Source of the DNA: Candidatus Hydrogenedentota bacterium
GTDB lineage: Bacteria; Hydrogenedentota; Hydrogenedentia; Hydrogenedentales; JAEUWI01
Direction of reading: 5' to 3'
Assembly (NCBI GenBank): GCA_019637335.1
Contig: JAHBVV010000036.1
Span: 1 to 64,000, forward strand
DNA length: 64,000 nt
The notes beneath the pieces were generated by a model. The model saw nothing but the letters and a program-made list of their open reading frames with translations, searched no databases and was not told the origin of the DNA. Position numbers and translations under genes: made by a program. The number at the start of each line of letters is the position of its first letter. Position 1 is the stretch's first letter. Below, in pieces: positions 10,265-17,828 of the stretch.

Positions 10265-10639
10265 GGGTTTGGGGTTGGGCGCACACTGATGCGATTTGTC
10301 GCGGGTTGCCGCTCGTAGGCGTTGTGGCGCAGGCGAACATGCCACATTGCGGCGTGCGTTATGGATGATAATAGACGGCGGCTTCGCCGCCTGGCAGGCG
10401 GGGACGCCTGCGCTCCCAGCCTTTGACGCTTCCTTGTTTGGGAATGGCGTAATCTGGTTTGTGTGAAGCAGTTGTGGTAATGCAGTGTCCCAAACTCTTG
10501 AGCGTAGACTGGGGCGCTCAAAGGCGTGCGGATTGGGACACGCGGGGCCGAATACGCGCCGGGGTGGGATGCGTAACCTCCGTTTTCAGGCAGCGCGGAG
10601 TTAAGGCTGGACGAGGAATTGCGCCGTTGCTATTCCGCC
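10265..10639. other. Intergenic stretch with adjacent hairpins
   Basis: No gene recognised. It contains GGCGGC-TTC-GCCGCC (10377-10391), GCAGGCG-GGGA-CGCCTGC (10394-10411) and a nested inverted repeat at 10485-10541. The genes on both sides (ldhA rightward, msr leftward) converge here, so some of these may terminate transcription, although no T-tracts follow. Confidence 0.6.
10485..10541. repeat. Nested double inverted repeat
   Basis: The outer arms GTGTCCCAA (10485-10493) and TTGGGACAC (10533-10541) are perfect complements. Between them TTGAGCG (10498-10504) and CGCTCAA (10515-10521) form a second perfect stem. The element can fold as a two-tier hairpin on either strand. Purpose unknown; terminator, regulatory RNA or element end are options. 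Confidence 0.6.
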
Positions 10640-11926
10640 TTACGGCGATTTCTTCTTATCGGCCTCCAGCATTTTCTTGAGCTTCTGGACCTTCGGCACG
10701 GCGTTGAACTGGATGTAGGGCTGGTTCGGGTTGTGCTTCAGGTAGTCCTGGTGGTAGTCCTCGGCGGTAAAGAATTCCGTGAGGGGCTCGAGGGTGGTGA
10801 CGATGGGACGGCTGAACTTGCCGGAGGCGTTCAGCTGGGCGATGTAGGCTTCGGCGCGGGCTTTTTCTTCTTCGTCCTGGTAGAAGATGGCCGAGCGGTA
10901 CTGCGTGCCGGTGTCGGGTCCCTGGCGGTTGAGGGTGGTGGGGTCGTGGGTCGTAAAGAAGACCCGCAGCAGCTGGCCGTAGGTGAGTTTGGCGGGGTCG
11001 TAGATGATTTCGATGGCCTCGGCGTGGCCCGTGGTTCCAGTGGTGACGGCCTTGTAATTGGCGCGGGCCGGGTCGCCGCCGGTGTAGCCGGAGATTACGG
11101 CTTTCACACCGTCGAGCTCCTCGAACACGCCCTCGGTGCACCAGAAGCAGCCGCCGGCGAAGATGGCTCTGGCCTCGCCCGGCTCATTGGCCAGGGGCAC
11201 ATCCTTCTCCGGTAGCGGAAGCCAGGGGGTGTCGTCCTTTTGGTCTTTTGCGGGGGTATCGTTCGCGGCCACGGCCACCTCCTCGATAAGGGTGTTCAGC
11301 TGGTCCTTGCTGGTGAAGCCCAGCGCCTCGGAATTCATGCAATAGCGCAGGCCGGTCGGGTCGGGGCCGTCGTTGAAGACGTGGCCCAGGTGCCCGCCGC
11401 ACCGCGCGCAGAGGGTTTCGGTGCGCACCATGCCATAGGAGGTGTCCTCCTCGTCGACGATGTTTTCCTTCGCGATGGGCGCGTAGAAACTCGGCCAGCC
11501 CGTGCCCGATTCGAACTTCGTGTTCGATTCAAACAGCGGCAGGTTGCAGCCGGCGCAGGTGTAGACGCCCTCATCCTTGTTTTTGAGCAGGGCGCCGGTG
11601 AAGGCGCGCTCCGTGCCCTTTTCCCGGAGGATGTGGAATTGCGCAGGGGTGAGCTCCTTCTTCCACTCCGCGTCGCTGCGGAATTTCGCCGGAATGCGCA
11701 CGGGATCGCCGAGGGTTCCGTCCGCGCTGAAGAGGCGCACGGTGACGTCGCCCTGGACGTCCGTATTCTTCACGGAGCGTTTGCTGTGGGAGCCCTCACT
11801 CCCGCGGACAGGTTCGCCCGCGGCGCCCGCCGGGGTGGAGGCCCCGGGCAGGAAGTACTGGGCGGCGGCAAAGGCCAGTACGGCGAGTCCCGCGCCGATG
11901 GTAAAGAAGGTGTTTGATCGTTTCAT
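10640..11926 (-). CDS. msrAB: Bifunctional peptide methionine sulfoxide reductase MsrB-MsrA, membrane-anchored or exported
   Basis: The 428-residue product has an N-terminal hydrophobic segment ([20 protein letters not shown]), then an MsrB domain (about 60-215) and an MsrA domain (about 255-415). MsrB shows the zinc-type CAGC and CARCGG pairs and the catalytic RYCMNSEAL. MsrA has the GGCFWC active site and YHQDYL. MsrB reduces the R- and MsrA the S-epimer of methionine sulfoxide. The order B-A is the reverse of the Neisseria PilB arrangement (thioredoxin-A-B). The N-terminal helix places it outside the membrane, protecting envelope proteins from oxidation. The start at 11926 is preferred because it begins the signal/anchor segment; an earlier in-frame ATG at 12001 adds non-conserved residues. 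Confidence 0.92.
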   Translation of the reverse strand: MKRSNTFFTIGAGLAVLAFAAAQYFLPGASTPAGAAGEPVRGSEGSHSKRSVKNTDVQGDVTVRLFSADGTLGDPVRIPAKFRSDAEWKKELTPAQFHILREKGTERAFTGALLKNKDEGVYTCAGCNLPLFESNTKFESGTGWPSFYAPIAKENIVDEEDTSYGMVRTETLCARCGGHLGHVFNDGPDPTGLRYCMNSEALGFTSKDQLNTLIEEVAVAANDTPAKDQKDDTPWLPLPEKDVPLANEPGEARAIFAGGCFWCTEGVFEELDGVKAVISGYTGGDPARANYKAVTTGTTGHAEAIEIIYDPAKLTYGQLLRVFFTTHDPTTLNRQGPDTGTQYRSAIFYQDEEEKARAEAYIAQLNASGKFSRPIVTTLEPLTEFFTAEDYHQDYLKHNPNQPYIQFNAVPKVQKLKKMLEADKKKSP

Positions 11927-12060
11927 GGCGTTGTTTCCATGGGGTTGTGTGGAGCGCTGCATTCCATGCACTATTCTATATTCCGTGCGCCGGAGGGTCA
12001 ATGTCGGGAAGGGTTTGCGGCTTGGACCGCGCCCCCCCGGCCATGGGCGGCTGGTAATAC

Positions 12061-12272
12061 TTTAGCCGTCTAAAAGTAAAGCGTTCGCCGATACGAGATG
12101 CCTTACTTACACTGGATGTATTCGTCATTCCCGCGAAGGCGGGAATCCAGAGGGTTTCCGAGGTTAACGTTGCATGGTCTCTGGATCCCCACTTTCGTGA
12201 GGATGACGGTGTTCGATCACCGATAGCCGCCACCATTGGGTGCGACGAGGGTGACTACTTCAGACGGCTAAA
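12061..12272. repeat. MITE-like element with 11-bp terminal inverted repeats
   Basis: TTTAGCCGTCT (12061-12071) and AGACGGCTAAA (12262-12272) are perfect inverted copies 190 bases apart. Inside them lies copy C of the palindromic repeat. No target-site duplication is obvious. It could be a small non-autonomous element or a chance pair around a repeat. Confidence 0.5.
12123..12209. repeat. Dispersed palindromic repeat, copy C
   Basis: Left arm CGTCATTCCCGCGAAGGCGG, right arm ending GGATGACGG, 87 bases overall, the same size as copy B at 3541-3627. The right arm carries several substitutions (CACTTTCGTGAGG). Located in the divergent gap between msr and a lipoprotein gene. Confidence 0.8.
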
Positions 12273-12317
12273 GAATTGCGGTGGCTGAAACCATTGGGGC
12301 ATGGGAGGTTTGGCGTC

Positions 12318-12857
12318 ATGGGCGGATTGCGGAATGTTCTCATCGCGGCGGCGGTGCTTGCCGCGCTGGCGATAGCGCTGACCGCCGGCTGCCGGCTCGC
12401 ACTGCAACACCGCGCGGTGTATCCGGGCGGCCTCACATTTGTCGGCGCCGCCGATGGCCTTTTCGGATCGCGCTATCACCGCGTGTACCTGTGGCGGGCG
12501 CCGCACGGCACGGACACCCTCCCGGCGTTCACGCTTCACGTGGAGGAGCGGGCGATGCCCCTGGCGTCCCTCACGCCCGAACTGCTCGGGGGCGCGCACG
12601 GCTCGCCCGGCGAGGGCGCGCTCTACGACAGCCGGGGGGCCTTGCTGCAGTACCGGTTCGAGAACGGGCGCCTTACCTGGCTGTCGATCGACGCCGGCGC
12701 CATGCCCGCGGGGCAGCCGCCCGGCGGGAACGTGATGCGCGGCGAATTCGGGCTTTCGAAGGGCGCGGGGAGCGCGGTGGCGCTGCCGGTTTCGCTCTCC
12801 ACCCTGCGCGCCGCGCTCGGGACTCCGGATCGGACGATGTTGCACTTTGCGCAGTAG
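12318..12857 (+). CDS. Putative lipoprotein of unknown function
   Basis: The 179-residue product starts MGGLRNVLIAAAVLAALAIALTAGC, a lipoprotein signal peptide with lipobox LTAG-C at residue 25. The mature part has beta-rich segments (LTFVGAADGLFG, RVYLWRAPHGTDTLPAFTLHVEE, RFENGRLTWLSIDAG) and no family I recognise. The start at 12318 is chosen over an in-frame ATG 42 bases upstream because GGGAGG lies nine bases before it and the signal peptide begins there. It stands alone between two leftward genes. Confidence 0.7.
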   Translation: MGGLRNVLIAAAVLAALAIALTAGCRLALQHRAVYPGGLTFVGAADGLFGSRYHRVYLWRAPHGTDTLPAFTLHVEERAMPLASLTPELLGGAHGSPGEGALYDSRGALLQYRFENGRLTWLSIDAGAMPAGQPPGGNVMRGEFGLSKGAGSAVALPVSLSTLRAALGTPDRTMLHFAQ

Positions 12858-12949
12858 ACGAGTCGCGCGGCGGTGGGGAGGGATAGCAATTATCCAGTCT
12901 TACATGGCCCGAAGAGGCGAAGGGTGAAAACGCCGCTTGCAACTTGCGA

Positions 12950-14245
12950 TCAAACACGAAGCTCGTACTCAATATCCACGACCAGCCACTCCTCGCCGTA
13001 TCTCCGCAATATGTACCCGTCAATGGCGAGGCCGCGCTCGGTCGTTACCGACATTTTTCCCGTGCGATAGTCTTCTTCTACCACGGCCGAATCCATCTTT
13101 GGGATATGCTCGGTTTTTGATTGCGGAATAGCGTTCAGCGTTATTTCCAGCGCCTTTTTCATCCCGTCCGCATGAGTAATACCGGCGGGCCGTTCTTTTG
13201 GGAGATACGGGGCACTGAGTTCGCGCCAGGCGGCGAGGCTCTCCTCTGTGCCAATTCGATTGATAGCGATGACCGCGAGCGATCGGCGCTTGTGACTGAG
13301 ATCGGGATTGCGTGCGGCCTCCATCAGGTAGGGTATCGCCTCATTGCCGCCCAATTCCGCCACGGCGAATGGAAATCTTCGGTCGATGGGGTCATTTGCA
13401 AATGGAACTGGAGTCTGCTGGTAGATACGCGCCAGGTGCGGAAGCGCCGCCGTTTCCTTGCTCAGGGCGAATATTCTGTAGAGAACATGGTCCTGGTAGT
13501 CAAGAAAGCAGGGCAGTTGAGCCGCGAGGTCGAGCGCCGCGTCTGAGAGCTCCTTGCGCGCATCGGGCGTCAATTGTTCCCACAATTCGGATAGGGGTTT
13601 TCTCCGCATGCGAAGCACTTCAAGGTGGTATTCGCCACTGCCTTCCTGGGGAGGGCCAAAACGAACCGTCTTGGTAAGCGGAACGCCGGGTTCCAAGAAG
13701 GCGAAGGCGCGTGTAGAGTGGGTCTGCTCGTCTGTCCCTGCGCTAATGCTGAATGCATACCAACCAGGCGGTAGCGTGTGAATAATGAGCTGGTCTTCGG
13801 GCGCATCCCGGTCTGCCCGTATGTTATGGCTATTCCACTGGTGGCCGTCGGGGAAAATCTGAGTCACGTACATAATGGGAAGCGGTTTCCCGAACCGGTC
13901 TTCCGCCTGAAAAGTCAGCGGACTCTCGGGCAGGAGAATGACGCGTTGGGGGGCCTCGTCGGATACCACGGGGGTCGCGGGAAGCAGTTGCCAGCTCATG
14001 CCCGGAGCGGCGATCCAGCAATTGAGGGGCACGTCATAGCGCCCGCTGCCGCTATCCAGCGATACTGGATTGATCTCGCCTCTCCGCCGGGACACTTTGT
14101 GGACGGCTATTTTCTTTATTGGGTTGCCCACAGCATCATCGACTTGAACCGGCGCCGTGCGCTCGACCGCCAGCGCGGTCTGGGAGATCGCGGCGGTGAC
14201 GCTTGCCAGCATCAGCACGATCAGAAACTGACTACCTGTCCGCAA
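12950..14245 (-). CDS. Secreted protein with C-terminal HEAT-like helical repeats
   Basis: The 431-residue product, starting at a TTG, opens with a signal peptide (RTGSQFLIVLMLASVTAAISQTALA). The first half is beta-rich with short carbohydrate-binding or Ig-like segments (PVQVDDAVGNPIKKIAVHKV, LTFQAEDRFGKPLPIMYVTQ). The second half is helical with HEAT-like pieces (ELGGNEAIPYLMEAARNPDLS, RRSLAVIAINRIGTEESLAAW). The TTG start at 14245 is preferred because AGGAGG precedes it by six bases; this leaves a 14-base overlap with the upstream gene, whereas an ATG at 14326 would overlap by 95 and lacks a signal peptide start. It is translationally coupled to the gene at 14232-15005. Function unknown. 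Confidence 0.7.
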   Translation of the reverse strand: MRTGSQFLIVLMLASVTAAISQTALAVERTAPVQVDDAVGNPIKKIAVHKVSRRRGEINPVSLDSGSGRYDVPLNCWIAAPGMSWQLLPATPVVSDEAPQRVILLPESPLTFQAEDRFGKPLPIMYVTQIFPDGHQWNSHNIRADRDAPEDQLIIHTLPPGWYAFSISAGTDEQTHSTRAFAFLEPGVPLTKTVRFGPPQEGSGEYHLEVLRMRRKPLSELWEQLTPDARKELSDAALDLAAQLPCFLDYQDHVLYRIFALSKETAALPHLARIYQQTPVPFANDPIDRRFPFAVAELGGNEAIPYLMEAARNPDLSHKRRSLAVIAINRIGTEESLAAWRELSAPYLPKERPAGITHADGMKKALEITLNAIPQSKTEHIPKMDSAVVEEDYRTGKMSVTTERGLAIDGYILRRYGEEWLVVDIEYELRV

Positions 14246-15005
14246 AGCGCTCCTCCTGTTCCAGAATATCTTGCATGGGTTCCGCCGCACGCAATTGCTC
14301 ATCAAGCTTCGCAATTTGGGCTCCAATTGTAGCGTGGTACTCGGCGGAGATGGTCTTGGCTATGGACAAGGCGCGCGCACAGTCCTGGCGAGTCACTCGA
14401 GCCATCAGCAGCTCTACAACTCGTTTTCGCAACTCAATATCGTCTGAATCGTAATAGGTATTGAGGATCTGATCGACTTTCGGGCGGTGCCTGTCGCCAA
14501 GTCGCTGCAACCAGGAGGCCGAGAGCAATCGCAACAGCGGGTTTTCCTGATTGGCAAGGTTGAGCAGGAGCTCCGTGGCCTTGGGGGCGTTGTACTTTGT
14601 GAAAACGGCCAAGTAATTGTGCGTCGATCGTGTGGAGCGCAAGCGGCCCGTTTCGCCCTGAAGCGTGTCGTAGAAGAGCGATTCTCGGACCGTACTCGCT
14701 TCCGCCAATGGACAAATACAAAGCAAGACGGTAAACGCATGTTGAAACGATGACCAATCGGGCGCACTTCGCAACCGCAGCACAATGGGAATAGCTTCAG
14801 GCCCCCAGCGACCCCAGGCGGATTGCGCATCCTGGAGATCGCCTTTTGTCGGGAAAAAGGAGAGCGACCGTGCAACCTCCTCGATTCGCGGTTGAAACCG
14901 GGGATCAGCGCGATCTTTCCATCCCTCGGGAAACGATGGATAGAAACCCGCACCGGCCATCAGGGGTGGGAAGACAACGCAAAGTGTAAGACAGAGCAAA
15001 CGCAT
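14232..15005 (-). CDS. Secreted HEAT-repeat-like protein
   Basis: 257 residues with a signal peptide (MRLLCLTLCVVFPPLMAGAG). The mature protein is almost entirely helical with HEAT-like pairs (GRWGPEAIPIVLRLRS, ATELLLNLANQENPLLRLLSASWLQRLGD, ELRKRVVELLMARV). HEAT arrays normally bind proteins. It is the first gene of a two-gene unit with 12950-14245. The start at 15005 is chosen for the signal peptide and a CAGGGAG motif; the in-frame ATG at 15035 adds ten residues without protein-like content. No enzyme motif is seen. Confidence 0.7.
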   Translation of the reverse strand: MRLLCLTLCVVFPPLMAGAGFYPSFPEGWKDRADPRFQPRIEEVARSLSFFPTKGDLQDAQSAWGRWGPEAIPIVLRLRSAPDWSSFQHAFTVLLCICPLAEASTVRESLFYDTLQGETGRLRSTRSTHNYLAVFTKYNAPKATELLLNLANQENPLLRLLSASWLQRLGDRHRPKVDQILNTYYDSDDIELRKRVVELLMARVTRQDCARALSIAKTISAEYHATIGAQIAKLDEQLRAAEPMQDILEQEERFADR

Positions 15006-15059
15006 GCTGGTACTCCCTGAGGAGATACAGGACAACTACCTTTCGCTATCATACAAGAA

Positions 15060-15099
15060 AACGCCGCAGGGTTCCCGAGATTTTGAACCCTGCGGCGTT
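15060..15099 (-). terminator. Rho-independent terminator of xylA
   Basis: Perfect 15-bp stem AACGCCGCAGGGTTC / GAACCCTGCGGCGTT with a 10-base loop. In the leftward direction it is followed by TTTTCTTG, which fits an intrinsic terminator 20 bases after the xylA stop codon. Confidence 0.88.
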
Positions 15100-15118
15100 A
15101 CTAAGACACCAATAAATT

Positions 15119-16432
15119 TTAAACGATATACTCGTTCAGCAGGTTTTCCAGGTATTCCTGCTTCCCGCTGCGGGGTTGGGGTTCGCCGTTGGCGAAGGTA
15201 TAGGCCTCCATATCCTCGAGGGTCAATGCGCCGGACTCGATGCTCTTTCCGAAGGGCGTGTCCCAGCCGGCGTAGCGCTTCTGGCGGGCCTTTTCGAATT
15301 TGCCGTCCTTGAGCATGCTGGCGGCGGCCTTGAGGCCGCGGGCGAAGGCGTCCATCGCGCCGATGTGCGCGTGGAAGAGATCCTCGGGGTCGATGGACTG
15401 GCGGCGGAGCTTGGCGTCGAAGTTGAGGCCGCCCGCCTTGAAGCCACCGGCCTTGAGGATGGTGTACATCGCCAGCGTGGTCTCGTAGAGGTTGGTCGGG
15501 AACTGGTCGGTGTCCCAGCCGAGTAGCTCGTCGCCGCGGTTGGCGTCCACGGAGCCGAGGAGGCCGTTCGCGGCGGCGTATTCGAGCTCGTGGAGGAAGG
15601 AGTGGCCGGCCAGGGTGGCGTGGTTTGCCTCGATATTGAGCTTGAGGTGGTCCACGAGGCCATACTTCATCAGGAAGGCGTGGCAGCTGGCGGCGTCGAA
15701 ATCGTACTGGTGCTTGGTGGGCTCTTTGGGCTTCGGCTCGATGAAGAACTGGCCCTTGAACCGGATCTTTTCCTTATACTCGACGGCCATGTGCAGGAAG
15801 CGCGCGAGGTGGTCGAGTTCCCGGCCCATGTCGGTGTTGAGGAGGGTCTCGTAGCCCTCGCGGCCGCCCCAGAAGACGTAGCCCTCGCCGCCGAGGTACT
15901 TCGTGACTTCGAGGGCCTTCTTCACCTTGGCGCCGGCGTAGGCGAAGATGGCCGGGTCCGGATTGGTGGCCGCGCCGGACATGAAGCGGCGGTGCGAGAA
16001 GAGGTTGCACGTGCCCCAGAGGAGCTTGATGCCGGTTTCCTTCTGCAGCTTCTTCGCCTGCTTCGCCACCTTGTCCAGGCGCTTCTGCGACTCCAGGATG
16101 GTCTCGCCCTCGGGCGCGATGTCGGAATCGTGGAAGCACCAGAAGCGGACGCCGAGCTTCGAGAAGAACTCGAAGGCCGCCTCCATCGTCTGCTCCATCA
16201 TCGCGTCCTCGCTCGCGGCCTTGTCGTAGCTGCGGATCATTGTCGGCCCGCCGAAGGGGTCGTTGCCGAGGCCCTTGAAGGTGTGCCAGTAGCACACAGC
16301 GAAGCGGAAGTGGTCCTCCATCGACTTGCCGAGGATTTTCTGGCTCGCCTTGTAGTGCTTAAAGGCCAGCGGGTTCTTGCTGTCCGGGCCTTCGTATCGA
16401 ATTTTCTTGATGCCGGGAAAAAATTCCGCCAT
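15119..16432 (-). CDS. xylA: Xylose isomerase
   Basis: 437 residues, the length of the long (class II) xylose isomerases. Catalytic and metal motifs are in place: FWCFHDSDIAPEG with the active-site His near residue 103, WGGREGYETLLNTD, FFIEPKPKEPTKHQYDFD with the metal Glu, LNIEANHATLAGHSF and SVDANRGD. It interconverts D-xylose and D-xylulose with two divalent metal ions in the cytoplasm, the entry step to the pentose phosphate pathway. No xylulokinase or xylose transporter is adjacent, so the pathway must be completed elsewhere. The start has GGAGAG upstream and the gene ends in its own terminator, indicating a single-gene transcript. Confidence 0.97.
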   Translation of the reverse strand: MAEFFPGIKKIRYEGPDSKNPLAFKHYKASQKILGKSMEDHFRFAVCYWHTFKGLGNDPFGGPTMIRSYDKAASEDAMMEQTMEAAFEFFSKLGVRFWCFHDSDIAPEGETILESQKRLDKVAKQAKKLQKETGIKLLWGTCNLFSHRRFMSGAATNPDPAIFAYAGAKVKKALEVTKYLGGEGYVFWGGREGYETLLNTDMGRELDHLARFLHMAVEYKEKIRFKGQFFIEPKPKEPTKHQYDFDAASCHAFLMKYGLVDHLKLNIEANHATLAGHSFLHELEYAAANGLLGSVDANRGDELLGWDTDQFPTNLYETTLAMYTILKAGGFKAGGLNFDAKLRRQSIDPEDLFHAHIGAMDAFARGLKAAASMLKDGKFEKARQKRYAGWDTPFGKSIESGALTLEDMEAYTFANGEPQPRSGKQEYLENLLNEYIV

Positions 16433-16558
16433 GGTGTTTCTCTCCTCCGTATACAGGAAACTGCGGTTGGCTTGGGGAAGCGTAGCACTCCGGCGCGTGT
16501 TTTTGCCAGCGGGCGGGGGCGAGGATATGGAAGCGGCGATGTGGCGTGGTGATGCCCA

Positions 16559-16606
16559 TCAGGGGAGATTCGCTCCAAATACGGTCAGAATCTCTATGGT
16601 GGTTCA
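16559..16606 (-). pseudogene. Detached C-terminus of the ParE-like toxin after a TGA codon
   Basis: Reading through the toxin stop codon gives T-T-I-E-I-L-T-V-F-G-A-N-L-P before the next stop. ParE/RelE-family toxins normally end in such a beta strand (IEILTVFHGAR-like). With it the protein would be about 95 residues, the family norm. So the TGA at 16604-16606 looks like a nonsense mutation near the end of a once longer toxin. Confidence 0.65.
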
Positions 16607-16846
16607 GATTACCCGGTACAGGAAGCTGTGCTTTCGGTAGACAACCCGCCGGATGCCCTCCCCATACTCCGGTGTCGGCGTCCCGGAATCTGGAAACTCG
16701 CAAAGTAGTCTCTCCAGCCAGTCCTTGATGTTTTGGAGGTACGCCACAACGAACGGCGCGGAAAGGTGTTGTTCGTAAAGATAGTCTGCGATCTCTTCCA
16801 TGCGCTCGCGGGCTCGGGGAGAAAAAACTATCTGTCGCTCATTCAT
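16604..16846 (-). CDS. ParE/RelE-superfamily toxin, probably C-terminally truncated
   Basis: The 80-residue product has the ParE-type fold signature: FSPRARERMEEIADYLYEQHLSAPFVVAYLQNIKDWLERLLCEFPDSGTPTPEYGEGIRRVVYRKHSFLYRVI. Family members poison gyrase (ParE) or cleave mRNA on the ribosome (RelE) and are neutralised by the partner encoded just upstream. The two genes overlap by eight bases (16839-16846), the standard antitoxin-toxin order. The frame stops after YRVI, before the last beta strand that the family normally has; the missing strand is still readable downstream. The toxin may therefore be inactive or weakened. Confidence 0.8.
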   Translation of the reverse strand: MNERQIVFSPRARERMEEIADYLYEQHLSAPFVVAYLQNIKDWLERLLCEFPDSGTPTPEYGEGIRRVVYRKHSFLYRVI

Positions 16847-17051
16847 ACTTTGCGCGAATTTCCCGCATGGCCGTAGTCAACGGGATGCCCTCACCAGCGT
16901 CCAATTGAGCGATCGAAACACCAATGTCCTGCTTAACGCGTTCGTGGTGGAGGAATACTGAGAAGGCCCGCGCAAGCGAATCCATATCGCCACCATACCG
17001 CTCCTCGATGCAACGCTCAAGTTCTGGGTTGTCTATCTGAATATTCAACAT
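16839..17051 (-). CDS. Antitoxin of the ParE-like toxin
   Basis: 70 residues, acidic, starting MLNIQIDNPELERCIEERYGGD and ending in a helix (GEGIPLTTAMREIRAKYE) of the kind that wraps the toxin. Small size, overlap with the toxin start and gene order support an antitoxin role. The N-terminal beta-helix segment fits a ribbon-helix-helix or related DNA-binding fold, through which such antitoxins repress their own operon. I cannot assign it firmly to ParD, RelB or another class. Confidence 0.75.
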   Translation of the reverse strand: MLNIQIDNPELERCIEERYGGDMDSLARAFSVFLHHERVKQDIGVSIAQLDAGEGIPLTTAMREIRAKYE

Positions 17052-17162
17052 CGAATTATCCTTGCAGATCGCCTGGTAAGGCGCATCCCGTTGCCGCCAA
17101 CAGCGCCCGGAACCCGGATACGTTGTCGCTCCAGGTGATTGTCGTGAAGTGGAACAATTGTT

Positions 17163-17435
17163 TCAAGTCGAACACGAATCTGAAAGAACCGATATGTGAC
17201 GCGCCCGCTTGCCAACCTGCCCGGGTCGCGTCCCCGCCACGGTGGGCGTAGTGTCTGGCGCAACGGGATGTTCGCCGGATTCAATTCGCTCGGCGAGCAC
17301 GCGCAGCGCCAGGGCTTCCGCCTGTGCAATGGCCGCTTCCCGGGTTGGGCCGTATTTCAGCACGCCGGAGAGTTCGAGGACTTCGGCTATCCAGCGTCCA
17401 TCGTCCTCTTGTTCGGTTTCGATCGTGAAATTCAT
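17163..17435 (-). CDS. hicB: HicB-like antitoxin, orphan
   Basis: The first about 55 residues match the HicB antitoxin fold: MNFTIETEQEDDGRWIAEV, then ELSGVLKYGPTREAAIAQAEALALRVLAERIESGEHP. Members bind the HicA mRNA interferase. The remaining 35 residues (PTVAGTRPGQVGKRARHIS...) are not HicB-like and may reflect a frameshift or loss of the original end. No HicA gene is seen on either side. The next 110 bases leftward are open in several frames but give no recognisable HicA. It may be a relic or a solitary regulator. Confidence 0.7.
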   Translation of the reverse strand: MNFTIETEQEDDGRWIAEVLELSGVLKYGPTREAAIAQAEALALRVLAERIESGEHPVAPDTTPTVAGTRPGQVGKRARHISVLSDSCST

Positions 17436-17589
17436 GTGGCAATCTCGCTAATCGAGTGTTCGTTCCCATTCCGGCAGGGATGCCAGCGCTCCATGCAGTT
17501 TACACCCAGGGCAATCGCATTTAAACCTGATCGTGGCGCATGGGCGTATGCTTGTGTCGATTTGGATGCTTTAATCAAGGAAAGTGAGC

Positions 17590-17639
17590 GTGTTGGAGCG
17601 CCGGCATCCTTGCCGGCAGAGATGCCGGCGCTCCAACAC
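17590..17639. repeat. Long perfect hairpin of a 'GGAGCGCCGGCATC' type repeat
   Basis: GTGTTGGAGCGCCGGCATC (17590-17608) and its exact complement GATGCCGGCGCTCCAACAC (17621-17639) form a 19-bp stem with a 12-base loop that can itself pair (TTGCCGGCA). No T-tract follows. It resembles the palindromic intergenic repeats seen in Planctomycete and Verrucomicrobia genomes. Confidence 0.75.
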
Positions 17640-17828
17640 GTTCCTTCTCCATTAGTTCTCCGTGGTTCGTATGGCGATTGGCCCGTACACGAAGTTTAAA
17701 TGTGCTTGCCTTGCGTATACACCAACTTGGCACGGCGGGCCGCCGCGGGGTAGGATAGCGTCCCCGCGGGTTGGGCGTTGTGCCCGGCGTGTTGCGGGTT
17801 CCCTTTTTGCCGCTGAAATCGAGCCCCC

